DNA from: Actinomyces provencensis
GTDB taxonomy: Bacteria > Actinomycetota > Actinomycetes > Actinomycetales > Actinomycetaceae
Reading direction: 5' to 3'
Assembly (NCBI RefSeq): GCF_900155435.1
Contig: NZ_LT700212.1
Span: forward strand, 22,525 to 70,684
Length of the DNA: 48,160 nt
Notes under the pieces: model-generated
What the model was told of the DNA's origin: nothing
The model's input: only the letters and a program-made list of their open reading frames with translations
Databases searched by the model: none
Program-made: the position numbers and the translations under genes
Part shown: piece by piece, positions 16,057 to 23,886 of the stretch
How the letters are laid out: every line of letters begins with the position of its first letter
How positions within the stretch are numbered: position 1 is the stretch's first letter

Positions 16057-16811
16057 GCGCCTCACTCGTCGTCCTCGCCTCGGGCATCGGTTCCCTCCTC
16101 GTCACGATCCCCCGGCAGCGCCGCGCCCCCCTGTCCTGGGCGTGGACCGCACTGTGCCTGGTCCTGGGAGTGGCCGGCCTCGGCGTGCAGTGGTGGGCCT
16201 GCCTCGCCCTGGTGGGCGTCGCGCAGGGGTGGTGCCTGTCCATCGGGGCAGCAGCTCCGGGCGCACCACGTCGTGGCATGCCCGCGGGCGTCGGTCGGGC
16301 CCCGCACCGGACCATCGTCGCGACCGCCTGTCTGGTCGTCACCATCGCCGTGGCGCTCGGCCTGGACACCGTCCTGACGACGGGCCCCACCGCTCTCACC
16401 CGAGGGTGGACGGAGGTGCGCTCACCCGCCCTGGCGGGGGTCCCCCTGGCACTCCTGGTCGCCACGGTCGGGGTGATCGCCCTCATGGGCCCCGCCTCCA
16501 ACCTCCTCACGGCATCGACCCTCGCAGCGGTGCGAGGCACGGAGGGGGCAACCCCTCCCGACCACCCGGTACTGCGGGGAGGTCGTGTCATCGGCCCCCT
16601 CGAACGCCTCCTCATCGTGGTGCTCGGGCTCGCCGGTGCGCTCCCGGTGATCGCCGCACTCCTGGCCGCCAAGGGCATCGTGCGTTTCCCGGAGATCTCA
16701 CGGGACTCGGGACTCGGGGCGAAGGCCGAGGAGTTCCTCATCGGATCGATGACGAGCTGGTCGCTCGCCTGCGCGGCCACCCTGTTCCTCGCCCTGCTCA
16801 GGGGTGCGTGA
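16053..16811 (+). CDS. Polytopic membrane protein co-transcribed with satD
   Basis: No firm family assignment. The 252-residue product has about five to six hydrophobic segments: residues 1-15, 25-40, 45-60, 89-110 (VATACLVVTIAVALGLDTVL), 128-150, 185-205 and 228-250. A striking polar segment between the last two, KGIVRFPEISRDSGLGAKAE followed by EFLIGSMTSWSLA, looks like a conserved functional motif rather than a loop. It starts with ATG overlapping the satD stop (ATGA), so expression should follow the palindrome-controlled satD promoter. Membrane proteins often accompany satD, so a shared role is likely, but the function is unknown. A hairpin terminator follows 8 nt after the stop. Confidence 0.75.
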   Translation: MSASLVVLASGIGSLLVTIPRQRRAPLSWAWTALCLVLGVAGLGVQWWACLALVGVAQGWCLSIGAAAPGAPRRGMPAGVGRAPHRTIVATACLVVTIAVALGLDTVLTTGPTALTRGWTEVRSPALAGVPLALLVATVGVIALMGPASNLLTASTLAAVRGTEGATPPDHPVLRGGRVIGPLERLLIVVLGLAGALPVIAALLAAKGIVRFPEISRDSGLGAKAEEFLIGSMTSWSLACAATLFLALLRGA

Positions 16812-16818
16812 CTGCCTC

Positions 16819-16839
16819 CCCGTGGGAGTCCTCCACGGG
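16819..16839 (+). terminator. Hairpin after the satD operon
   Basis: CCCGTGG (16819-16825) and CCACGGG (16833-16839) form a perfect 7-bp stem with a seven-base loop, 8 nt after the stop codon. Confidence 0.55.
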
Positions 16840-17219
16840 CGTCCCACCGGTCGGACACGCGGAGCCGGACACGTCGGGCCGGGCCGCGGGGCTGTCCACG
16901 TCGACCGGTGACGCGTGAAGGGCGCCCTGGAGCCGTACACGGGGCGGTCACGGAACGCGGCTCTCGCGCAGAGGGTTCTCCGGGTGCGGGGCCACGCCCG
17001 CCCAGCGCTCCTGACCTCACCACCTCCCACATTCCTCCGCACGCCCCGCACCGTCCACACGTCCCACATTCCTCCGCACGTCCCCACCACCCCCCAGATC
17101 CCGCACCCGTCGGCGGATCCTCCACCACCGCGACCCCCGTCAGGTGCAGGCACCCCTCCCCAGCTGGGATCCGCCCCACGAATTAGGTAACATTCACCTG
17201 ACCTATTTCGGGAGGAACC
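16840..17219 (+). promoter_or_regulatory. Intergenic region before ndh, with IdeR/DtxR-like box and a 19-bp direct repeat
   Basis: No gene is supported. Two exact copies of TCCCACATTCCTCCGCACG lie at 17025-17043 and 17062-17080. Just before the gene, TTAGGTAACATTCACCTGA (17183-17201) matches 13 of 19 positions of the DtxR/IdeR iron box, with both half-sites nearly intact. TAACAT (17188-17193), inside the box, is a possible -10. GGGAGGAACC precedes the ATG. Confidence 0.6.
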
Positions 17220-18560
17220 ATGGCCAGGCATCGCGTCGTCATCATCGGCTCCGGCTTCGGAGGACTGTTCGCCACGCGGGCGCTGCGGCGCAGCGACGTC
17301 GACATCACCGTCATCGCGCGGACGGGCCACCACCTGTTCCAACCACTCCTCTACCAGGTCGCCACGGGAATCCTCTCCGAGGGGGAGATCGCACCCGCGA
17401 CCCGCGAGGTCCTGCGCAGGCAGCGCAACGCGCGGGTCCTCCTGGGCCTCGTGGAGGACATCGACACACAGGCGCGGGTCGTGCACTGGAGGAACCACAA
17501 CCGGGCCGAGGAGACCCCCTACGACACCCTGGTCGTCGCCGCGGGAGCCGGACAGTCCTACTTCGGCAATGACCATTTCGCGACCTTCGCCCCCGGGATG
17601 AAGACCATCGACGACGCCCTCGAACTGCGTGCGAGGATCTTCGGAGCCTTCGAACTCGCCGAGATCGAGACCGACCCCACCCGGATCGCGGAACTCCTCA
17701 CCTTCGTGGTCGTGGGGGCGGGTCCGACCGGTGTGGAGATGGCGGGACAGATCCGGGAGCTCTCCTCCAACACACTGCGCGGTGAGTTCCGCTCCATCGA
17801 TCCCTCCAGCGCCCGCGTGGTCCTCCTCGACGGAGCGCCCCTGCCCCTGCCGGTGTTCGGCGAGAAGCTGGGCACCCGCGCCCAGAAGGCCCTGGAGGAG
17901 CTCGGTGTCGAGGTCCGTACCCGCACCCTGGTCACCGGCATGGACGCCGAGTCGGTCACCGTGCGCGACGCCGAGGGGAAGAGCGAACGCATCCCCTCGG
18001 TGTGCAAGGTGTGGGCGGCCGGTGTCCAGGGCTCCCCCCTGGGCCGCGTGCTCGCCGAGCGCACCGGAGCCGAGCTGGACCGGGCGGGCCGGGTGAGGGT
18101 CGGCCCGGACCTGTCGGTGCCCGGCCATCCCGAGGTCTTCGTCATCGGAGACCTCATGTCCGTCGACGGTGTCCCCGGGGTCGCCCAGGGTGCCATCCAG
18201 TCAGCACGTTTCGTCGCGGACCTCATCGACTCGCGCCTGCGTGGACGACCACCCCGCAGGACCACCTTCAGCTACCGGGACAAGGGGTCGATGGCCACGA
18301 TCGCACGTTTCAAGGCGGTGGTCAGCGTCGGTCGGGTCAAGATGAGTGGGTTCACGGCCTGGCTGGCGTGGTGCTTCCTGCACCTGCTCTACATCGTCGG
18401 TTTCAAACAGCAGGTCATGACCCTGCTGCACTGGTTCATCAGCTTCCTCTCCCGGGCACGCTCGGAACGCACCACCACGAACCAGCAGATGGTGGCACGT
18501 CTGGCACTGGAGCGCCTCGGGGAGCACTCCTCGGGCAGGCTGGTGACCGGAGAGGAGTGA
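17220..18560 (+). CDS. ndh: Type II NADH dehydrogenase (NDH-2)
   Basis: A single-subunit flavoprotein that oxidises NADH and reduces quinone at the cytoplasmic membrane without pumping protons. The 446-residue product has the FAD-binding IIGSGFGGLFAT (about 8-19), the substrate block HHLFQPLLYQVATG, the NADH-binding VVVGAGPTGVEMAGQI, and the second FAD motif VFVIGDLMSV. The C-terminal stretch WLAWCFLHLLYIVGFKQQ plus the following amphipathic helix is the usual membrane anchor. The ATG follows a strong ribosome binding site. An IdeR/DtxR-like box overlaps the promoter; repression by iron would make sense, because NDH-2 needs no iron and could replace iron-rich complex I when iron is short. The DyP/encapsulin pair follows after 41 nt from its own start. 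Confidence 0.94.
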   Translation: MARHRVVIIGSGFGGLFATRALRRSDVDITVIARTGHHLFQPLLYQVATGILSEGEIAPATREVLRRQRNARVLLGLVEDIDTQARVVHWRNHNRAEETPYDTLVVAAGAGQSYFGNDHFATFAPGMKTIDDALELRARIFGAFELAEIETDPTRIAELLTFVVVGAGPTGVEMAGQIRELSSNTLRGEFRSIDPSSARVVLLDGAPLPLPVFGEKLGTRAQKALEELGVEVRTRTLVTGMDAESVTVRDAEGKSERIPSVCKVWAAGVQGSPLGRVLAERTGAELDRAGRVRVGPDLSVPGHPEVFVIGDLMSVDGVPGVAQGAIQSARFVADLIDSRLRGRPPRRTTFSYRDKGSMATIARFKAVVSVGRVKMSGFTAWLAWCFLHLLYIVGFKQQVMTLLHWFISFLSRARSERTTTNQQMVARLALERLGEHSSGRLVTGEE

Positions 18561-18589
18561 GGCCATCCCCGCCCGGCCACCCGGGGCGG

Positions 18590-18601
18590 TAGGCTCGGGG
18601 T
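18590..18601 (+). promoter_or_regulatory. -10 element and leaderless start of the DyP gene
   Basis: TAGGCT (18590-18595) is followed by six bases and the GTG at 18602. No ribosome binding site is present. Confidence 0.6.
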
Positions 18602-19696
18602 GTGCCCCTCGATGCCTTCCAGAGTGCCCAGTCGCCCCAGACCCCGGCCCAGGACCCGGAGCCCCAGGCGATCCTCACCTCGCTGACCTCCTCGGCGGCC
18701 TTCCTCGTCGTCACCGTCCCCGGGGACTCCTCCGCAGCGGGACGCGTCCTCGCGGTGGCAGCCGACATCGGTTCGCTCGTCCGGGCCGTCGGCTTCCGCG
18801 AACCCACCGCCTCCCTGTCCTGCGTGGTGGGGTTCGGGGCGGACTTCTGGGACAGGATCCGACCCGCCGGGACCCCCCGACCCGCCCAGCTCCACGCCTT
18901 CCACCCCGTGACGGGGGCCCGTCACCACGCACCCTCCACCCCCGGGGACATCCTCTTCCACATCCGCGCGAACCGGCCCGACCTCGTCTTCGAGCTGACC
19001 CGGCTTCTGATGGACGCCATCGGTGCGGACGTGCACGTCGAGGACCACGTCACCGGCTTCCGTTACTTCGACTCCCGGGACCTCCTCGGGTTCGTCGACG
19101 GCACCGAGAACCCGACCGGGCGTGGGGCAGTGGGTGCCGCCCTGATCGACACCTCCGGTGAACCGGAGTTCGCCGGTGGCAGCTACGTCATCGTGCAGAA
19201 GTACGTGCACGACATGGCCGCCTGGCACGCACTGAGCACCGAGGAGCAGGAGCACGTCATCGGTCGCACGAAGCTCGACGACGTCGAGCTCGACGAGGAG
19301 GTCATGCCGACCAACTCCCACGTCTCCCTCAACACCATCGTCGACGAGGACGGCACCGAGCACGACATCCTGCGTGACAACATGGCCTTCGGCGACCCGG
19401 GTCGTGGGGAGTTCGGCACGTACTACATCGCCTACGCCGCGGATCCCTCCGTCACCGAGCAGATGCTCGACAACATGTTCATCGGCAACCCACCGGGCAA
19501 CTACGACCACATCCTCGACGTGTCCACGGCCCTGACCGGCTCCCTGTTCTTCGTGCCCTCACTGGACCTGCTGGAGTCGCTCCCGGACGACGTGCCCGCA
19601 CAGGGACGACCCGCAGCAGGACGACCGGACACCGAACCCGACACCAGCACCACGGAATCGCTGTCGATCGGCAGCCTGAGAGGAACCACATCATGA
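18602..19696 (+). CDS. Dye-decolourising peroxidase, encapsulin cargo
   Basis: A haem peroxidase of the DyP family. The distal aspartate is D166 in GFVDGTENP (163-171), the likely proximal haem histidine is H240 in NSHVSLNTIV, and the conserved arginine is in ILRDNMAFG. After the peroxidase fold, a disordered tail (residues 315-350, rich in G, R, P, D, T) ends in LSIGSLRG (354-361). This is the classic targeting peptide that docks cargo into encapsulin shells. The GTG start is set by TAGGCT six bases upstream. The stop overlaps the encapsulin ATG by 4 nt. The enzyme should therefore act inside a protein nanocompartment, consuming peroxide; the natural reductant is unknown. Confidence 0.96.
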   Translation: MPLDAFQSAQSPQTPAQDPEPQAILTSLTSSAAFLVVTVPGDSSAAGRVLAVAADIGSLVRAVGFREPTASLSCVVGFGADFWDRIRPAGTPRPAQLHAFHPVTGARHHAPSTPGDILFHIRANRPDLVFELTRLLMDAIGADVHVEDHVTGFRYFDSRDLLGFVDGTENPTGRGAVGAALIDTSGEPEFAGGSYVIVQKYVHDMAAWHALSTEEQEHVIGRTKLDDVELDEEVMPTNSHVSLNTIVDEDGTEHDILRDNMAFGDPGRGEFGTYYIAYAADPSVTEQMLDNMFIGNPPGNYDHILDVSTALTGSLFFVPSLDLLESLPDDVPAQGRPAAGRPDTEPDTSTTESLSIGSLRGTTS

Positions 19697-20544
19697 GCTC
19701 ACCGAACGAAGGGCCCACAGTCGCCGCGACGGCGACCACGGTCGGGACCTCCAACCTGCACCGTTGGCTCGCGCCCGTCAGTGACGCCGCCTGGGGCGAG
19801 ATCGCCGAGGAGGCGCGGCGCACCTTCCGTCGCAACTCCGCCGCACGTCGCGTCGTCGACGTCACGGGCCCTCTCGGCCTGGAGGCGGCCGCCGCCAACA
19901 CCGGCCACCTGAGCACCATCGACCCGCCCCGGCCGGGCATCCGCTCGCGTCTGCGGGAGGTCGCCCCACTGGTCGAGCTGCGCGTCCCCTTCTCGGTCTC
20001 GCGTGCCGCCGTCGACGACGTCCTCCGGGGCGCGCAGGACTCCGACTGGCAGCCCGTCAAGGACGCCGCCACCGCACTGGCCAGGGCCGAGGACGCCGCC
20101 GTCTTCCAGGGGTACGCCGCCGCGCAGGTCCGGGGCATCGCCCCGGCCTCGAGCAATGAGCCGATCACCCTGCCCGCCGATGCGCGGGAGCTCCCCGAGG
20201 TGGTCGCCCATGCCCTCACCGAGCTGCGGTTGGCTGGGGTGGAGGGCCCCTACGCCCTCGTCCTCGACGCCGACGTCCACACCGAGGCCTCGGAGACCCG
20301 CGACCACGGCTACCCCATCCGCACGCAGCTGGAGCAGCTCGTCGAACAGGTCGTCTGGGCGCCGGCCCTGTCGGGTGGCTGCCTGTTGAGCACCCGCGGC
20401 GGCGACTACGAGATGGTCCTGGGACAGGATGTCTCGATCGGCTACACCGCCCACACGGGTGAGGACGTCGAGCTCTACCTCCAGGAGTCCCTGACCTTCC
20501 TCACCCACACCGACGAGGCCTCGGTCGTCCTCGTCCGTCCCTGA
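19693..20544 (+). CDS. Family 1 encapsulin shell protein
   Basis: Forms an icosahedral (HK97-fold) protein shell around cargo. The 283-residue product is slightly longer than the usual 265-270, due to about 18 extra N-terminal residues (SSPNEGPTVAATATTVGTSN) before the standard start NLHRWLAPVSDAAWGEIAEE. Family blocks present are ARRVVDVTGPLGLEAAAANT, the E-loop region EVAPLVELRVPFSVSRAAVD, GYAAAQVRGI, and the C-terminal VLGQDVSIGYTAHTGEDVEL followed by YLQESLTF. The start overlaps the DyP stop (ATGA), preceded by GAGAGGAACC, so cargo and shell are made together. A convergent hairpin follows. This is the standard DyP-encapsulin pair of Actinobacteria. Confidence 0.96.
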   Translation: MSSPNEGPTVAATATTVGTSNLHRWLAPVSDAAWGEIAEEARRTFRRNSAARRVVDVTGPLGLEAAAANTGHLSTIDPPRPGIRSRLREVAPLVELRVPFSVSRAAVDDVLRGAQDSDWQPVKDAATALARAEDAAVFQGYAAAQVRGIAPASSNEPITLPADARELPEVVAHALTELRLAGVEGPYALVLDADVHTEASETRDHGYPIRTQLEQLVEQVVWAPALSGGCLLSTRGGDYEMVLGQDVSIGYTAHTGEDVELYLQESLTFLTHTDEASVVLVRP

Positions 20545-20595
20545 GACCGCTCCCCCGTCGTCGGGGAACGCCCGTCAACCCCTCCAGGGCGTGAC

Positions 20596-20629
20596 CCCTG
20601 CCGGGACGGACGGTTCCGTACCGGCAGGG
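20596..20629. terminator. Bidirectional terminator hairpin between encapsulin gene and ogt
   Basis: CCCTGCCGG (20596-20604) and CCGGCAGGG (20621-20629) are exact complements, with further ACGG/CCGT pairing inside the loop. It lies between convergent genes. Confidence 0.7.
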
Positions 20630-20639
20630 TGCCGCTCCC

Positions 20640-21188
20640 TCAGGGACGCAGCGCGCCCTCGAGGGTCAGGAGGTGGCGCTTGATCTCGAGCCCCCACGCG
20701 TAACCGGTCAGTGAACCGTCGGCCCCCACCACGCGGTGGCAGGGCACGAAGGGGGCCACGGCGTTGCGCCCGCAGGCCAGGCCGACGGCGCGAACCGCAC
20801 TAGGGCGGCCGATGCACTCCCCGAGCCGGCCGTAGGAGAGTGTCGTCCCCACCGGGATGTCCCGCAGTCCCCTCCACACCTCCTGTTGGAACGCGGTGCC
20901 GGACCGGCGGACCGGGACACCGGCCAGGGGTGCGGCGTCGCCCTCGTAGAGGGAGAGGACCGCGCGTACCGCAGCCGAGGTTCCCCGGGAGGGCGCCAGC
21001 GGTGTCCCGGGGGCGATGTGTGCGCGGTGAAGGAGGTCCCCGACATCCGCGCTCCATCCGGAGGCCCACACGGTTCCGTCCGTCTCCTCCACCACGGTGA
21101 AGGGCCCGTCGGGTGTCCCGAGAGTCGTCACGAGCAGCAGCCCGGCGAGGTGTCCCGCCTCCGCAGCAGGGCGTCCGACGTCCGTCAT
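20640..21188 (-). CDS. ogt: Methylated-DNA--protein-cysteine S-methyltransferase
   Basis: Repairs O6-methylguanine by irreversible transfer of the methyl group to its own cysteine. The 182-residue product has the active site PCHRV with C150, the DNA-binding helix-turn-helix FQQEVWRGLRDIPVGTTLSY followed by GRLGECIGRPSAVRAVG, the asparagine hinge CGRNAVAPF, and the C-terminal GYAWGLEIKRHLLTLE. The N-terminal half is the usual poorly conserved RNase H-like domain. The ATG at 21188 overlaps the ada-alkA stop by 4 nt, so this gene is the second of a DNA-alkylation repair operon. The Ada half of the neighbour lacks its own O6-methyltransferase domain, and this protein supplies it in trans. Confidence 0.94.
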   Translation of the reverse strand: MTDVGRPAAEAGHLAGLLLVTTLGTPDGPFTVVEETDGTVWASGWSADVGDLLHRAHIAPGTPLAPSRGTSAAVRAVLSLYEGDAAPLAGVPVRRSGTAFQQEVWRGLRDIPVGTTLSYGRLGECIGRPSAVRAVGLACGRNAVAPFVPCHRVVGADGSLTGYAWGLEIKRHLLTLEGALRP

Positions 21189-22663
21189 GGTGTGTCCCTT
21201 CCGATCGAGGCACGCCACAGGTGCATGCCGAGGTAGCTCCTCCAGGGCGCGAATGCACGCCCCTCCCCTTCCAGTTCCGCAGCTGTGGTGCCCAACCCGA
21301 GCCTGCTCGCACCCCTCCGCTGCGCGGCGTCGCCACGGACCAGGACGTCCGGGTTCCCCGTCACGCGCATCGTCACGTGGTCCGCGGTCCACGGGCCGAT
21401 CCCCGGCACCGCACACAGGGCCGCCACCGCGTCCTCACGTCTCCAGGAGGGGTCGATGGCGAGGCGCCCCTCCGCGACCGCCGCACAGGCCGCCGCGATC
21501 GTGGCCCCCCGGCGTCGCGGCCCGGGTACAGCCGCGACGGCGCGCTCGGCCAGGACGGATGCGGTGGGGAACAGGAGATGGGGCGTGGCGTCCTTCCGCC
21601 CCGCGGGTGCGAACCCCGGGGGGAGGGGATCCGCCAGCAGACGCGCCACCCGGGCGAAGTCCCTGCGGGCGGGTTCCACCCCCACCTGCTGTCCGATCAC
21701 GGCACGCGCCAGAGCCTCTGCGAGGTCGAACTCACCGGGGATGCGGATCCCCGGCACTTCGTCGACGTGTGGGGCGAGCCGGTCGTCACGGGACAGGGCG
21801 GTGTCGACGGAGACGGGGTCCGCATCGAGGTCGAGTGCTCGCCGAACCCGTCCGAGCACTTCGGGGAGCTCGGAGGGATCCTGCAGGTGGAGTCGTGCCA
21901 GGACCTCCCTGCCCTCCCCCCACAGTTCGACGAGGGCGGCGCCGCGCGACGTCCTCAGCGTCCGTGAGAGGTGTCCGACTCCTGCGTCCTCGATGCCCCG
22001 GACGGCGCGCGCGGCATACCAGTCGAACAGACCACGCAGGTCCAGCGGCTCACGGTGTGCCAGGCGCAGCGTGATCGCCCCGGGTACCTGGGCGACCGCC
22101 TCCGCGCGTCGGGCGCGCCCGCGCAGCTGGGTGGGGGTGAGGCCGAAGACCTCGCGGACGGTGTCATTGAACTGGCGGATGCTGGAGAACCCCGCGGAGA
22201 AGGCCACCTCGGAGACCGGCAGTGTCGTGGTGCACAGGAGCTGCCGGGCGGTGTGGGCGCGCTGTGAGCGCGCCAGGGCGAGCGGACCTGCACCGAGCTC
22301 GTCGGTGAGCACGCGCGTCAGGTGACGGGTGGAGTGCCCGAGCCGGGACGCGAGACCGCCGACGCCTTCGCGGTCGACGACTCCCTGGCTGATCAGTCGC
22401 ATCGCGCGGGCCGCCAGGTCCTCGCGCAGGTCCCACTCGGGGCTGCCGGGCAGGGCCTCGGGCAGGCATCTCCGGCAGGCCCGGTACCCTGCGGCCTGGG
22501 TTGCCGCGCTGGTGGCGAAGAACTCGACGTTGCCGGGCTTCGGCGTGCGGGCCGGGCAGCTCGGGCGGCAGTAGATCCCCGTCGAGCGCACCGCGGTGAC
22601 GAAGCGTCCGTCGAACCGTCGGTCACGGGACGCGACTGCGGCGTAGCGGGAGTCGAAGTCCAT
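21185..22663 (-). CDS. Ada-AlkA fusion: methyl-phosphotriester sensor and 3-methyladenine glycosylase
   Basis: A 492-residue regulator/repair fusion. Residues 1-80 are the Ada zinc domain (RFDGRFVTAVRSTGIYCRPSC, NVEFF, YRACRRC) with four cysteines that bind zinc and accept methyl groups from phosphotriesters. Residues 90-180 are an AraC-type helix-turn-helix (GLASRLGHSTRHLTRVLTDE, VAFSAGFSSIRQFNDTVREV). From about 195 the AlkA N-terminal domain follows, then the helix-hairpin-helix VPGIGPWTADHVTMR, with the likely catalytic D445 in VRGDAAQRR. It should sense alkylation, activate the operon and excise alkylated purines. ATG 22663 is chosen since the Ada domain begins at once and CAGGCT lies seven bases upstream. 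A palindrome shared with satD lies 84-104 nt upstream. Confidence 0.93.
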   Translation of the reverse strand: MDFDSRYAAVASRDRRFDGRFVTAVRSTGIYCRPSCPARTPKPGNVEFFATSAATQAAGYRACRRCLPEALPGSPEWDLREDLAARAMRLISQGVVDREGVGGLASRLGHSTRHLTRVLTDELGAGPLALARSQRAHTARQLLCTTTLPVSEVAFSAGFSSIRQFNDTVREVFGLTPTQLRGRARRAEAVAQVPGAITLRLAHREPLDLRGLFDWYAARAVRGIEDAGVGHLSRTLRTSRGAALVELWGEGREVLARLHLQDPSELPEVLGRVRRALDLDADPVSVDTALSRDDRLAPHVDEVPGIRIPGEFDLAEALARAVIGQQVGVEPARRDFARVARLLADPLPPGFAPAGRKDATPHLLFPTASVLAERAVAAVPGPRRRGATIAAACAAVAEGRLAIDPSWRREDAVAALCAVPGIGPWTADHVTMRVTGNPDVLVRGDAAQRRGASRLGLGTTAAELEGEGRAFAPWRSYLGMHLWRASIGRDTP

Positions 22664-22746
22664 GGGCCACAGCCTGCCATGGTGCCGCCCGTTCGGCTGG
22701 CGGGAATCGGACGCGACGGTGGGGGCGCGGGGGCCGCACACTTCTC

Positions 22747-22767
22747 CTGATATCCGAGCGATATCAG
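22747..22767. promoter_or_regulatory. Palindromic site matching the satD operator
   Basis: CTGATAT (22747-22753), seven bases, ATATCAG (22761-22767), in a gap otherwise nearly free of AT-rich words. The right half reads AAACGCTGATAT on the minus strand, close to AACACTGATAT at satD. It lies between the nitroreductase stop and ada-alkA start. Confidence 0.7.
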
Positions 22768-22814
22768 CGTTTCATCGGCCCCGGGTCCTGGACGTGTGGC
22801 TCCGGGACCCGTCC

Positions 22815-23624
22815 TCAGCCCAGCGCCAGTCCCTGCTCGTGCAGCACCTCGACGACGGGGGCCTGTTCTGCGCGTCCGGTCCCGGGCTTGGTGCGGATCT
22901 GGCGGGTGAAGGAGTCCACCCTGCGGTTCGCGTCGCGGAGGTCGTAGTAGGTCTGCACGGTCGCGTCGTACGCGGCCAGGGCGGCACCCCAGTCCTCGAC
23001 CTCAGGATAGGTGTCGACCGCCGTGGTCAGGTCGGCGGGGAGACGGGGCTTGAACTGGGGCTCCTGGTCGGGGTGCCCGACCAGGAGACCGAGGAGGGGG
23101 AAGGTGTGCCGTGGGAGCCGCAGCGCGCGGATGACACGCCGCGGGTCGCCGCCGATGCTCCCCAGGTAGACGGTGCCCAGGCCGAGGCTCTCGGCGGCCA
23201 CGACGGTGTTCTGGGCCGCGATGACCGTGTCCTCGACGCCCTCGAGGAACAGGGTCGTGCGTCCGAGTGGTTCGAGGTCCTCACCCGCCTCCTCCCGGAT
23301 GCAGGCGTTGCGGTGCAGGTCCACGACGAACACCAGCAGCTCGCCCCGGGTCCCGTCCACGTAGGGCTGTCCGGAGGACCGGTACACCTCGTGCCGCAGG
23401 CCGGGATCCCTGACCCACAGGACGGTCGTCTGCTGGTAGAAGCTGCTTGTGGGGGCGTGCCGGGCGACGTCCAACAGGCTGCGGACGACCTCCTCCCCCA
23501 CGGGGTCGGGGGTGAACGCACGGATCGTGCGGTGGGCGAGTTGGGTGCGGATCGTCTCGTTCTCGGCGAACGTGGTCGGTGCCACGCGCCCCGGTCCCCG
23601 GTCGCTCTGCTGCTGGGCGTCCAT
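22815..23624 (-). CDS. NADPH-type nitroreductase (NfsA/FRP family)
   Basis: An FMN flavoprotein expected to reduce nitroaromatics, quinones or similar oxidants with NAD(P)H. The 269-residue product has the family opening ENETIRTQLAHRTIRAFTPD, the FMN-contact block VARHAPTSSFYQQTTVLWV, the central AQNTVVAAESLGLGTVYLGS and the LLGLLVGHPDQEPQFKPRLP segment where NfsA proteins bind NADPH. The ATG at 23624 follows GGAAGGACACAC. GACAAT (minus, 23650-23645) is a likely -10. It is followed downstream by ada-alkA and ogt on the same strand, after a 151-nt gap holding the shared palindrome. A place in a chemical-damage response is possible but unproven. Confidence 0.9.
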   Translation of the reverse strand: MDAQQQSDRGPGRVAPTTFAENETIRTQLAHRTIRAFTPDPVGEEVVRSLLDVARHAPTSSFYQQTTVLWVRDPGLRHEVYRSSGQPYVDGTRGELLVFVVDLHRNACIREEAGEDLEPLGRTTLFLEGVEDTVIAAQNTVVAAESLGLGTVYLGSIGGDPRRVIRALRLPRHTFPLLGLLVGHPDQEPQFKPRLPADLTTAVDTYPEVEDWGAALAAYDATVQTYYDLRDANRRVDSFTRQIRTKPGTGRAEQAPVVEVLHEQGLALG

Positions 23625-23719
23625 GTGTGTCCTTCCGTTCCTGCCATTGTCCGTCCACGCTGTTCGTCCCACGAGGACCGGCCCTGTGTGAGAAGCCGCA
23701 CGTGGAGCGCAGGAGTCGA

Positions 23720-23757
23720 GGGAGGGGTCCGGGCACGGCGCCCGGACCCCCCTCTCC
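23720..23757 (-). terminator. Strong hairpin downstream of the PAP2 phosphatase gene
   Basis: GGGGTCCGGGC (23724-23734) and its exact complement (23740-23750) form an 11-bp stem with a five-base loop; flanking GGAG/CTCC extends it. It separates the phosphatase gene from the nitroreductase gene. Confidence 0.65.
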
Positions 23758-23789
23758 TGGCCGGTTGTCAGCGGCACGTGCTGACCGGG

Positions 23790-23885
23790 GCCCCCGGTGC
23801 TTGCCGACCGGAACCCAGCGGCGCCCGCCGGCAGGGGCCCAGCGGCGCCTGTCGGCAGGGGCCCGGCCCCGTCCGCTGACCGGCC
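23790..23885. repeat. Degenerate 24-bp tandem repeat
   Basis: Two clear copies begin CCCAGCGGCGCC at 23814 and 23838 (24-nt step, two differences in 24), flanked by more diverged copies on both sides. It lies in the 3' flank of the PAP2 gene. No coding role is seen. Confidence 0.55.
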
Positions 23886-23886
23886 C

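Noticed and set aside
16908-17186. Possible small protein of about 92 codons before ndh
   Set aside because: Proline/histidine-rich low-complexity translation over a direct repeat, no ribosome binding site, no family resemblance.
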